Shown here: piece after piece, positions 44,147 to 51,566 of the stretch
Layout: every line of letters starts with the position of its first letter
How positions within the stretch are numbered: position 1 is the stretch's first letter
Assembly (NCBI RefSeq): GCF_002101965.1
Contig: NZ_LQQA01000010.1
Location: 124,001-188,000, forward strand
Origin: Mycolicibacterium wolinskyi
Lineage (GTDB): Bacteria; Actinomycetota; Actinomycetes; Mycobacteriales; Mycobacteriaceae
DNA: 64,000 nt
Reading direction: 5' to 3'
The notes under the pieces: model-generated
What the model was told of the DNA's origin: nothing
The model's database searches: none
Seen by the model: only the letters and a program-made list of their open reading frames with translations
Position numbers and translations under genes: made by a program

Positions 44147-45337
44147 TTATGGTGTGTGGCTCGCGAGGAACGCTTCGCAGTCGTTGGCGGACGGTATCGA
44201 CTTGAATCGTTCGCCGAGCCAGCCCAGTGCGGCGACGGGGCTGGTTCCTTGGTGGGCTTGATCGGGCCAGAACGCGATCTGAACGGTGTCGCCCATCTGG
44301 CAGGCGCGGGTCAGCGCGCTGTCGGTCCACGCGGCGGGGATCGCCGGATCCCGGCCGCCGTAGATGACATACATCGGGGCGTCCGTGGGGCCTTGGGGCA
44401 GAGTTGTTTTCTGTAGATAGCCGCGCAGGGCGGCGAGCGCCTCCGGGGAGGCGGGCTTGAGGTCATCCGGGCCGAGCTGCGCGGCCAGCCCCATCCGTTC
44501 GGTTGCGTTGCAGGACATCAGCGCATCCCAGTGCTGCTCGGCGCCGCCGCGCCGGTAGTCGTCGAGTTCGAAGTCATAGGGGTACGCGTTTTTTACCGCG
44601 GCCAGGAACGCGACGTAGATGAGCTTCTGGTCGGGGGTCAACGTGCCCGCCATGGCAGCGTCGGCGATCCCTTCGAAGTCGGCGATCGGCGACAGGCTCG
44701 CGGTGGCCACCAGTTCCAGACCGCTTCCGTAGTTCGCCACGAGTTCATTGGCCGCCCAAGCCGCCTGTCCCCCTTGGTAATTGCCCAGCGCGGCCCACGA
44801 TGTGGAGGCTTCGGGGACCATCGTCCGAGCCGCCCGCACACCGTCGATGATGACGTAACCGGCCGTGGTGGAATCCAGATAGGGGTGATAGATGTCCTTG
44901 CCGTCCGACGGCTTTCCCAGCCCTTGATAGTCGGGTACGAACACCACGAACCCGGCCTTCAACAGCTCCTGCACGGTCTCGGAGTTGCCGCCCAGGTTCG
45001 GTGAAAGGGATGCAGCGCAATCGGCGGCCGTGCCGTTGACCTCAGGTGCCAGCGCCACGACGGGAAACCCGCCGTCGGGTGCGTTTCCCTTCGGGACGAA
45101 CACCGAGCCGGTGACATGGGTGTTGTCATCGTCGATTCCGGAGCGCGACCGATACGTCATACCCCTGGCCGACGAGGCCGCATCACGCAGCGCTTGGTCG
45201 AGATGGTCCAGCGGCGCTTCTTTGACGACGGTGCCCGCGCCGGGCTCACCTTGTGCGGTGTCGGACGCATCCTCGGAGGCTCCGCCGCAGCCGGCGACGA
45301 GCCAGATGACCGACAACAGCGCCAGGACTCGAACCAT
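44147..45337 (-). CDS. Lipase-family lipoprotein, nucleophile Ser replaced by Tyr
   Basis: A 396-residue lipoprotein of the secretory lipase (LIP) family, alpha/beta-hydrolase fold. ATG at 45337 is preferred: GGAG lies 10-14 nt before it; the TTG at 45352 falls in the hairpin. Lipobox WLVAGC, Cys17 lipidated. The normal nucleophile elbow GxSxGG is G-N-Y-Q-G-G (Tyr187 where Ser is expected); the DNA is unambiguous here. The catalytic Asp (GGRDPAIP, Asp330) and His (DQAHQGT, His362) are retained. A catalytically altered protein, perhaps a binding protein, is inferred. Envelope location. Confidence 0.75.
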   Translation of the reverse strand: MVRVLALLSVIWLVAGCGGASEDASDTAQGEPGAGTVVKEAPLDHLDQALRDAASSARGMTYRSRSGIDDDNTHVTGSVFVPKGNAPDGGFPVVALAPEVNGTAADCAASLSPNLGGNSETVQELLKAGFVVFVPDYQGLGKPSDGKDIYHPYLDSTTAGYVIIDGVRAARTMVPEASTSWAALGNYQGGQAAWAANELVANYGSGLELVATASLSPIADFEGIADAAMAGTLTPDQKLIYVAFLAAVKNAYPYDFELDDYRRGGAEQHWDALMSCNATERMGLAAQLGPDDLKPASPEALAALRGYLQKTTLPQGPTDAPMYVIYGGRDPAIPAAWTDSALTRACQMGDTVQIAFWPDQAHQGTSPVAALGWLGERFKSIPSANDCEAFLASHTP

Positions 45338-45350
45338 CTCTTGCGTCTCC

Positions 45351-45403
45351 AACGTTGGCTTGTGTGCGAGTTCTCACCACAATCTCGCACACAAGCCAAC
45401 GTT
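45351..45403. terminator. Perfect 20-bp hairpin between two hydrolase genes
   Basis: Inverted repeat AACGTTGGCTTGTGTGCGAG (45351-45370) and its complement (45384-45403) around a 13-base loop. It follows the stop of the hydrolase at 45409 by 5 bp and ends 13 bp before the lipoprotein start, so it can be a terminator for one and an attenuator for the other. No U-tract. Confidence 0.7.
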
Positions 45404-45408
45404 CGGCG

Positions 45409-46299
45409 TCAGACTGACCCGAGTTCTCTGGCCGCAATCCCGAAAATCTCGTCAGCGCAGCCGATCGCGACGAAGTGACCCGCGCCCTCGACGGGATGCC
45501 AGATGGCCCCGGGCATGTGGTCGGCCACCGCCCGATTGATTGGATCGGGAACCATTCGATCGTCGAGGCCCTGCCAGATGTGTACCGGCCGGTCGATCTG
45601 CGCCACGTCGAACGCCCAGCGTCGGTACAGCAGTTCGGCGTCGCGTACCAGCCCCGCACTGCCCTGTGCGAAGCACTCGGCCAGTTCGTCGACGAACACG
45701 GATTCGTTCTCCGGCTGAAGCAGGATCTGCCGGTCGTAGTCGTTGACGGCGGCACGCGTCTGCTTGACGAAGCTCGCACCAAAGTGCTTGGCGGTAAGGC
45801 CAAGACCGGCGTACATCAATCGAAACCCGGGCTTGAACCGCAGCGCGAGAGTCGCGCCCAAGGCATCGATCTTCGACAGATACTGGGCCGCCGAATTGTC
45901 ACCGAATGCCCCGTAACTGCCGGGCGCGATGCTCGTGACATGTCGCAGGCGCGTGGGGTCGATGTAGGCGGCCGCGGCAAGAGCCCACGGACCACCCTCC
46001 GACCAACCGGTCACGCCGAATTCCCGATAACCCATCGCGTCGGCGATGCTGGTCAGGTCGTCGGCCCAGCCGGCATACGTGCGCGCCTTCTGGGGCGTGG
46101 ACCCGCCCATACCCGGCCGGTCGACGCAGATCAGCCGGAGGCGGTTCGTGGTTGCCGCGTCCGCGAAGAACTGCGCCTCGTACCTGCTGCCCGGACCGCC
46201 GTGGTTGTGAATGACGAGCGGGCCCTGCGGATCGCCGACTTCGGCGTACGTGAGCTTGCGGCCGTCTGTGGTCGTCACCGATTGGGCCACCTTGGCCAC
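45409..46299 (-). CDS. Alpha/beta hydrolase
   Basis: A 296-residue soluble alpha/beta-hydrolase-fold protein. Oxyanion motif HNHGGPGS near residue 31, nucleophile elbow GWSEGG (about residues 98-103), a D in LDDRM near 248, and a catalytic His in GAGHFVAIG. All triad residues are present. ATG at 46299 has a GAGGTGG-like site just upstream. Similar to haloalkane-dehalogenase-like or epoxide-hydrolase-like proteins; substrate unknown. Confidence 0.8.
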   Translation of the reverse strand: MAKVAQSVTTTDGRKLTYAEVGDPQGPLVIHNHGGPGSRYEAQFFADAATTNRLRLICVDRPGMGGSTPQKARTYAGWADDLTSIADAMGYREFGVTGWSEGGPWALAAAAYIDPTRLRHVTSIAPGSYGAFGDNSAAQYLSKIDALGATLALRFKPGFRLMYAGLGLTAKHFGASFVKQTRAAVNDYDRQILLQPENESVFVDELAECFAQGSAGLVRDAELLYRRWAFDVAQIDRPVHIWQGLDDRMVPDPINRAVADHMPGAIWHPVEGAGHFVAIGCADEIFGIAARELGSV

Positions 46300-46332
46300 C
46301 TCTCGTGTGCTCGGTGACGGAGCCGCTCACGA

Positions 46333-46944
46333 CTACTTCGGCGTGATGGTCTCGGCGAACGTCCCGTCACCGTGGTTCAACCACGTGATCGTGCCATGCT
46401 GGAACTCGCTGATCCAGCCCCCGTTGGCGACGTCCGGCCCGCCTGCTGTTTCCGCCTCATCGGTGGTGGGGAAACCCAACTGGCCTGCCGGTCCGCCGTT
46501 TTCGCTGTAGACCCGCAAGATCTCACCCTGCACCACGTGAGCGCCGGTCGAGGGCGAGGAGTAGATAGTGCCGTTGGCGAAAGCCTGAACCGTGCCATCG
46601 CCCACCTTCTCCGGCTGCGCCGTCGGGAGACCCAGGGTGGCCTCGCCGCCGGCCTTCGCGTACGCCTCGGCGGTGGGGCCGTCGAGTGTCACCTCACCGA
46701 CACCGGGTGCGTTGATGGTGCTGGGCGCGCCGCCGATGGCCGACGACACCGCGCTTGATGCCGAGCTTGCCCCCGATTCCACTGCGCTCGTGCCGGCATC
46801 GACGGCCGACGACGCGGCACTCGAGGCACTGGACAGCGTGTCCTTGGTGGCATCTTCTGCTTGCGAGCATGCGACGGCAGCTGCGCCGGAGATGGCTAAA
46901 GCTGCAGCTACCGCACCTGTGCGTTTCATCAGCTTTGCGTTCAT
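46333..46944 (-). CDS. LGFP-repeat lipoprotein
   Basis: A 203-residue lipoprotein with a lipobox (AAVAC, Cys about residue 26), a Ser/Ala-rich linker (about 30-70), and two LGFP repeats: LGLPTAQPEKVGDGTVQAF and LGFPTTDEAETAG followed by ISEFQHGTITW. LGFP domains bind the actinobacterial cell wall. ATG at 46944 or 46929 are both possible starts; no clear ribosome binding site. Function unknown; anchors to the envelope. Confidence 0.78.
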   Translation of the reverse strand: MNAKLMKRTGAVAAALAISGAAAVACSQAEDATKDTLSSASSAASSAVDAGTSAVESGASSASSAVSSAIGGAPSTINAPGVGEVTLDGPTAEAYAKAGGEATLGLPTAQPEKVGDGTVQAFANGTIYSSPSTGAHVVQGEILRVYSENGGPAGQLGFPTTDEAETAGGPDVANGGWISEFQHGTITWLNHGDGTFAETITPK

Positions 46945-47120
46945 TTGCCGAACGTAACACCGAGGCCCGCGCTTCGTCAGCACCCGACCGGACACTTGGG
47001 ACAACAAGCCCAAATTTGGGATACCGCGCGAAAAGTCGGTCGCGATACCTCAGACAGGTAGTTTGCTATCCGCATGCAGCAGTCCTCACCAGGCGTTTAC
47101 CAGCGAACGACGAATCACTT

Positions 47121-48593
47121 CTATTCGTGGTTCGGACGCCAGGACCGCAGCGTGCGCAGGAGCGTGTTCTTCTTGTACAGATGCTCTTCCATGCGGTCGA
47201 GAATGCCGGCCAGCGTCTGCACGGCGTCGACGATGTAGGGTCCCTTGTTGAGCATCACGCACTCGGCTCGGACACCCATCGACGCATCGCTGACCTCCGA
47301 GCGCGCCGGTTGGCCCTTCTTGGCCAATTGCTCCAACACCTGGGTCGCCCAGATGACCGGGAGATGCGCGGCCTCACACAGCCACAGCATCTCCTCCTGC
47401 AGTTCGGCCATGCGTTCGTAGCCGACCTCGACGGCCAGATCGCCGCGCGCGATCATCACGCCGACGTTGCGCCGCGCCATTGCCGCCATCACCAGCTGAG
47501 GCAGGTTCTCGAACGCCGGTCGTGTTTCGATCTTGAGTACGACGCCCAGGTGGTCGGCGCCGATCCGATCCAGTTCGGCGAACAGCTTGTCGATGTCGTC
47601 GGCGGTCCGCACGAACGAAAACTCCACCACGTCAGCCACTTCGGCAACCGTGCCGAGGTCCTCGATGTCCTTGTCGGTCAGCGCCGAGATCGGCAGTTCG
47701 GTGTCGGGGACGTTGATTCCTTTGCCGGCCTTTAATTTTGCCGAGTTCAGCGCCGGGTGGTCGATCCGAACCTCGAGGACGTCAGGCTTGGCGTCCGCAA
47801 TGGTGCCGGCGAGCTTGCCGTCGTCGAACAGCACCCGCTGCCCCTTCTCCGCGCGCTCGAAGACCTCGGGCAGCGTGCAGCCGATCCACGGATCGTCGGT
47901 GTCCACCGGGGCGGGCGAGCAGTCGCGCGTCACCCGCAGGACATCGCCGCACTGCAGGCGCAGCGCGCCGTCCTCGGATTCCAGCGGGCCGGTGCGCAGC
48001 TTCGGTCCGGCGAGATCCATCGCGATCACGCACGAGTCACTGGCCTTGCGTACGTGGGCAGCCATTTCGCGCCACGCGGCCGCATCGTCATGGGCACAGT
48101 TGATGCGGGCGACGTTCATGCCGTTGTCGACGAGGTCGGCGATGAGTTGCGGGTCATCGGCCGCCTCGGACGGCAACGTCACCATGATGCGGACACCGCG
48201 CTCCGCGGGCGGTGGTCCCAACAGTGCGGCCGCATTGTGCATGAGAAGTTCGGCGCCTTCCCTGACGCCCACGACGACGTCGTCAGGCGGCACATAAGAA
48301 GCGCCTGCCATCGACTTGAGCGCAGCCGAAACGAGTTTCAGCGTGGCCTGCACATGCGCCTCACTGCGCCCCAGCGACGACAGACCCAACTCCGCGAGGC
48401 GGCCCTGCAGGTCCCGTAGGTCGGATTGCCTGATCGACCAGTAGTGCGCGAGGTTTACGGCGCTGCGTCGATGCTCGGGTACCGTCCGTTCGATCCACGA
48501 CGCCCACTGGCGCTCGGCGTCGTCGAGGCGGCCGAGCAGCGCGTCGATGTCGCGTTGCAGTTCATCGAGATCGACGTTGGTGTCGGAGGCCAT
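47121..48593 (-). CDS. Atypical pyruvate kinase homologue
   Basis: A 490-residue protein. Residues 1-150 are a helical, charged extension with no kinase homology (DLDELQRDIDALLGRLDDAE). From about 150, the pyruvate kinase A and B domains follow: MNVARINCAHD (canonical ARxNFSH, with the Ser changed to Ala), DLAGPKLRTG, FDDGK, GKGINVPDTEL, FSFVRTADDI, KIETRPAFEN, MIARGDLAVEVG and WATQVLEQL. The MLNKG that follows replaces MLSGETA, so the usual Glu-Thr pair is lost, and the C-terminal allosteric domain is absent. It may not be a pyruvate kinase in vivo. No operon partner. Confidence 0.65.
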   Translation of the reverse strand: MASDTNVDLDELQRDIDALLGRLDDAERQWASWIERTVPEHRRSAVNLAHYWSIRQSDLRDLQGRLAELGLSSLGRSEAHVQATLKLVSAALKSMAGASYVPPDDVVVGVREGAELLMHNAAALLGPPPAERGVRIMVTLPSEAADDPQLIADLVDNGMNVARINCAHDDAAAWREMAAHVRKASDSCVIAMDLAGPKLRTGPLESEDGALRLQCGDVLRVTRDCSPAPVDTDDPWIGCTLPEVFERAEKGQRVLFDDGKLAGTIADAKPDVLEVRIDHPALNSAKLKAGKGINVPDTELPISALTDKDIEDLGTVAEVADVVEFSFVRTADDIDKLFAELDRIGADHLGVVLKIETRPAFENLPQLVMAAMARRNVGVMIARGDLAVEVGYERMAELQEEMLWLCEAAHLPVIWATQVLEQLAKKGQPARSEVSDASMGVRAECVMLNKGPYIVDAVQTLAGILDRMEEHLYKKNTLLRTLRSWRPNHE

Positions 48594-48684
48594 GGTCGTT
48601 GATTGCCCTGACCGTGGATGCTCAAACGGAGCCCGCCGTCGAGTCTGTGAGGGCATTCACTTTTGGGCTCGCCGCAGGTGGGTT

Positions 48685-48882
48685 ATGCGGTCAAACGTGG
48701 AATTCGACACCCAACGTCAGCGCGCTCTGGCCGATCGCGTCGGACCGGCCATCCAAGTCCCCGATACCAGCAACGAAAACGCACGTCTGCGCTCGGTGAA
48801 GGCGCAGGTGAAGGAGAAGACCAACGTCGACCTTCGCGAGGACGTCGTGCTCGCGTGGCTACGGCGTCGTGAGCGGCCGTAG
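48685..48882 (+). CDS. Small charged hypothetical protein
   Basis: A 65-residue frame from ATG at 48685 (AGGTGGG at 48676-48682). Product: SNVEFDTQRQRALADRVG, then a Lys/Arg/Glu-rich helix ending DLREDVVLAWLRRRERP. The composition looks like a real protein and the stop lies just before the convergent secreted gene; no family recognised. An alternative reading frame start upstream would include non-protein-like sequence. Confidence 0.5.
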   Translation: MRSNVEFDTQRQRALADRVGPAIQVPDTSNENARLRSVKAQVKEKTNVDLREDVVLAWLRRRERP

Positions 48883-48893
48883 CCGGCCGCGCG

Positions 48894-49319
48894 CTATGAC
48901 AGCTTCGTCAAGGTGAATGACCACGGATCGCTTCGTTCCGCGGGTCCACATGCGCTGGCTTCCGTATCGGCAAATCCGCTGCCTTCCAATGTTGCGGCGT
49001 CCCATGAGAGGGTGCGGGTGCCGATCATCGGAACGCCGTCGCACGTCCCCGCATCGGGCCACGGGCTCACCATCGTCCACCGTCCGCTGTCCAACCGGGC
49101 CTGGCCTCCGTATCGTTCCCACCCCGCGCCACCGGTTGCGACCACTTCGGCGCATCCCGGCCCGCACGACGTCACGGTCCAGGTACTCCACGTCGATGGC
49201 CCGCCCACGTCATAGCGGTAAGAACCGGCGAAATCGTCCGCCGCGGCGGCCGGGCTTGCGAAACCTACTGCCGCTCCGGCCAGAACCGTCGCCGGGAGCG
49301 TGCCCAAAACAACCCTCAA
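48894..49319 (-). CDS. Small secreted protein (TTG start)
   Basis: A 141-residue exported protein. TTG at 49319 is the start: AGGAGG stands 7 nt upstream and the frame from there opens with a signal peptide (LRVVLGTLPATVLAGAAVGF, cleavage near AAA-DD). The mature part has four cysteines (SCGPGC, TCDG, ACGP) and a beta-rich sequence SGSYRYDVGGPSTWSTWTV-like, plus TRTLSWDAATLEGSGF. Unrecognised. Similar mature domains occur in other mycobacterial exported proteins, as I remember. Confidence 0.7.
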   Translation of the reverse strand: MRVVLGTLPATVLAGAAVGFASPAAAADDFAGSYRYDVGGPSTWSTWTVTSCGPGCAEVVATGGAGWERYGGQARLDSGRWTMVSPWPDAGTCDGVPMIGTRTLSWDAATLEGSGFADTEASACGPAERSDPWSFTLTKLS

Positions 49320-49391
49320 CTTCGCCCTCCTGAGTTGGCGTCGACCCACATCCCCACAGATGCGCGGCATGAGCATTGCATGTGCCGTGCC

Positions 49392-50186
49392 CTATCCCCT
49401 AGTGGCAGTCAGAACTTCCAAGGTGACGGGTTCTGTGAAGAGTCCGCTCGGGTCGATCGCCAGCAATGTGTCGGTTATCGCCTGCTCGAAGGCAGCTTGC
49501 CGTTCCCCGAGTAGCCGGCGAAGCGGCAGCGAGGTCGAGTAGAGGTATCCGATGGCTTGTTCGATGGTCCATGGACGGTCGTATTCATAGGTGGTGCGGT
49601 CGAATGCCCGGAACGGTGAGCGGGCCAGGATCGCCTCATGGGGTTCTGGGACGCCGGCGGGGATCCTGAGTGTTTCGGGCGGAAGGAAGCGGCTCTGGAG
49701 GTCCTCGATAGCTTGTTGCCATCGGGTCGTGGGGCGAACGAGGCAGCCGTCGTTGGCGATCACCAGGCCACCGTCGTCGTCGACCATTCTGTCGAGGTCG
49801 GTGAGGACCTGTTCGCGGTTCATCCAATGGAATGAACGGCCCATGGTCACCAGTTTGAATCGCCCGAGGCTGCCGGGAAGATCGTTCGAACTACCTTGTG
49901 TCCAGGCCACATTCGTGACGCCGCCCGCCTGGGCTTGCCTGGCCGCTTCGGCGAGCATCTCCGGCTCGGGATCCATGCCGACTGCTTGCGCGACATGCTC
50001 GGCGAGTGGGAGTGTCAGCTGGCCGGTCCCGCAGCCGAAGTCGAGGAGTCGGCTCGTTCCGTCCAAGGCGAACCGGTCGACGATGTTGTCGAAAAACCGC
50101 TTCGGGTAACCGGGCCGGTATTGCGCGTAATGCCAAGCGGTTCCAGCGAACAGGCCGCGTCCTGGTGAGCCTGGTGCGTCAGACAC
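49392..50186 (-). CDS. SAM-dependent methyltransferase (type 11)
   Basis: A 264-residue class I methyltransferase. SAM motif I is LLDFGCGTGQLTLPL (about 47-61) and motif post-I VGMDPEPEML; FHWMNREQVL fits the post-motif helix. Substrate unknown; many such proteins methylate small molecules or lipids. Start at 50186 (GTG). The neighbouring small membrane gene is 12 bp upstream, same strand, possibly one transcript. Confidence 0.82.
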   Translation of the reverse strand: MSDAPGSPGRGLFAGTAWHYAQYRPGYPKRFFDNIVDRFALDGTSRLLDFGCGTGQLTLPLAEHVAQAVGMDPEPEMLAEAARQAQAGGVTNVAWTQGSSNDLPGSLGRFKLVTMGRSFHWMNREQVLTDLDRMVDDDGGLVIANDGCLVRPTTRWQQAIEDLQSRFLPPETLRIPAGVPEPHEAILARSPFRAFDRTTYEYDRPWTIEQAIGYLYSTSLPLRRLLGERQAAFEQAITDTLLAIDPSGLFTEPVTLEVLTATRG

Positions 50187-50198
50187 ACTGTCACCTCA

Positions 50199-50384
50199 TC
50201 ACTTTCGCCACAGCGCTCGCGCGGCCGTGACAACCACCGATCCCCCGACGCTCAACGCGAACACCGCGACCACCATGTGCCGGGTGCGATCGGTGTCGAC
50301 GAACGCCCATAACTGCAGACTGCCTGCGACCAGAGCCAAGACTCCGAACGCCAAGCCGGCGAGTGCGAGACGCCTGTCTGCCAT
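50199..50384 (-). CDS. Small two-helix membrane protein
   Basis: A 61-residue protein with two hydrophobic helices (about 7-27 and 34-54) and a basic end ARALWRK. ATG at 50384 is preferred to GTG at 50390. Not recognised. It may be cotranscribed with the methyltransferase 12 bp downstream. Confidence 0.65.
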   Translation of the reverse strand: MADRRLALAGLAFGVLALVAGSLQLWAFVDTDRTRHMVVAVFALSVGGSVVVTAARALWRK

Positions 50385-50505
50385 GCCCACGAGTGTAGGT
50401 CGGCTCGCGCCCGGCCACGGAATGAGTTGTGAGAGAACAACTTCTTACCGCTGAAGCGGCGCTCCGGCAGCCGGAGCTATGGTGGGAATGGCGATTGGAG
50501 GCCAT

Positions 50506-50808
50506 ATGACGCAACTCGACCGCACCGGCGCTGCCACCACCGTGACCGAACACCCCGACCGGTTCACGATCCAGGTTGAGGGCCGCTCGGTGGGACTCGC
50601 CGACTACCACGACCGAGACGGCCGCCGGATCTTTCCGCACACCGAGGTCCTGCCGCAGTACCGGGGCCGCGGACTTGCGACGATCCTCATCGCCGAGGCC
50701 CTGCGTTCCACGCGTGCCGCCGGCCTGCGGGTAGTGCCGCAGTGCTGGATGGTGGCCGAATATATCGACAAACATCCGGAGTACGCCGACATCACCGACG
50801 ACCGGTGA
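50506..50808 (+). CDS. GNAT acetyltransferase (YjdJ/GNAT_5-type)
   Basis: A 100-residue short GNAT protein of the N-acetyltransferase_14-like type. The acetyl-CoA-binding motif is VLPQYRGRGLATILIAEAL (about 51-69); the C-terminus PQCWMVAEYIDKHPEY matches this small family. ATG at 50506 with GGAGG at 50497-50501. Substrate unknown. Confidence 0.78.
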   Translation: MTQLDRTGAATTVTEHPDRFTIQVEGRSVGLADYHDRDGRRIFPHTEVLPQYRGRGLATILIAEALRSTRAAGLRVVPQCWMVAEYIDKHPEYADITDDR

Positions 50809-50809
50809 A

Positions 50810-50872
50810 CGTTGAGATTGCCGTCAGGGCTGTGATTCCCGCAGAAGCGCAGCCCTGACGGCAATCTCAACG
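50810..50872. terminator. Perfect 23-bp hairpin between convergent genes
   Basis: Inverted repeat CGTTGAGATTGCCGTCAGGG and 3 further bases (50810-50832) with its exact complement at 50850-50872 and a 17-base loop. It fills the gap between the GNAT stop at 50808 and the TetR stop at 50880, so it is a bidirectional terminator candidate. The arms are much longer than needed for termination. Confidence 0.75.
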
Positions 50873-50879
50873 CAGAACG

Positions 50880-51473
50880 TCAGCGGCTGACGAGCGTGAG
50901 GATTGCTTCGGTGAGCCGATCGAGATAGCCATCGTCGGCGTCGACCTGCATGACCGACTGGCGCCAATAGAGCGCTCCCCCGACCATGTCGAGGGCGACC
51001 TCGAGGTCGACATCGTCGGCGATCTCGCCACACTGCCTGGCTCGTTCGAACAGTTGAACCGCCTTGAGCCGCCTGGGCTCTCGGATCTGGGCGGCGATCG
51101 TGGCGGCGTATTCGGGATCGCGCGCGGCCTCGGCGAGCAGGTCCGGGATGATCGTGCGAGCCAGCCGATGCGTGAGCGCCGCGCGGCCATTGGCGAGATA
51201 CGCCCTGATGTCATCCCGAAGATTTCCGGTGTCGGGGACATCGATCGCCGCGACCGCGACCTTGGTCACGAGGTCAGCGGCCAAGTCCTGCTTCGATTTC
51301 CAGCGGCGGTAGATCGCGGCCTTGCCGACGCCGGCACGTTTGGCCACGGCATCGACGGAAAGCCTGCCGTAGCCGACGGATGCCAGTTCCTCGAAGAACG
51401 CCGACTCGATCGCTGCGGTCACGTCATCGAGGAGGACGGGACCGCCCGACGTCCGTCGCGCTGGTGTGGCCAC
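50880..51473 (-). CDS. TetR-family regulator, divergent from a hydrolase
   Basis: A 197-residue TetR protein. Helix-turn-helix LSVDAVAKRAGVGKAAIYRRW (about 38-58, in parts); typical ligand domain with GALYWRQSVMQVDADDG. GTG at 51473 is the start; extension further upstream runs into the intergenic operator. Divergent from an alpha/beta hydrolase; two palindromes lie between. It probably represses both. Confidence 0.82.
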   Translation of the reverse strand: MATPARRTSGGPVLLDDVTAAIESAFFEELASVGYGRLSVDAVAKRAGVGKAAIYRRWKSKQDLAADLVTKVAVAAIDVPDTGNLRDDIRAYLANGRAALTHRLARTIIPDLLAEAARDPEYAATIAAQIREPRRLKAVQLFERARQCGEIADDVDLEVALDMVGGALYWRQSVMQVDADDGYLDRLTEAILTLVSR

Positions 51474-51489
51474 GGCCCGATTGTACGAG

Positions 51490-51509
51490 ACGGAACGGTT
51501 GCGTTCCGT
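51490..51509. promoter_or_regulatory. Operator-like palindrome ACGGAACG-N4-CGTTCCGT
   Basis: Perfect 8-bp arms around GTTG, 17 bp upstream of the TetR start. Position and symmetry fit a TetR autoregulatory operator. Confidence 0.65.
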
Positions 51510-51528
51510 TAAAGTCACGCCTACTCTA

Positions 51529-51555
51529 AACGAGACGATGCAGTTCCGTTTCGTT
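51529..51555. promoter_or_regulatory. Second, imperfect operator-like repeat
   Basis: AACGAGACG (51529-51537) and CGTTTCGTT (51547-51555), 8 of 9 paired, ends 11 bp before the hydrolase start. Similar bases (CCGTTTCGTT) to the first palindrome suggest the same regulator. Less certain. Confidence 0.45.
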
Positions 51556-51566
51556 AAGGAGATGCC

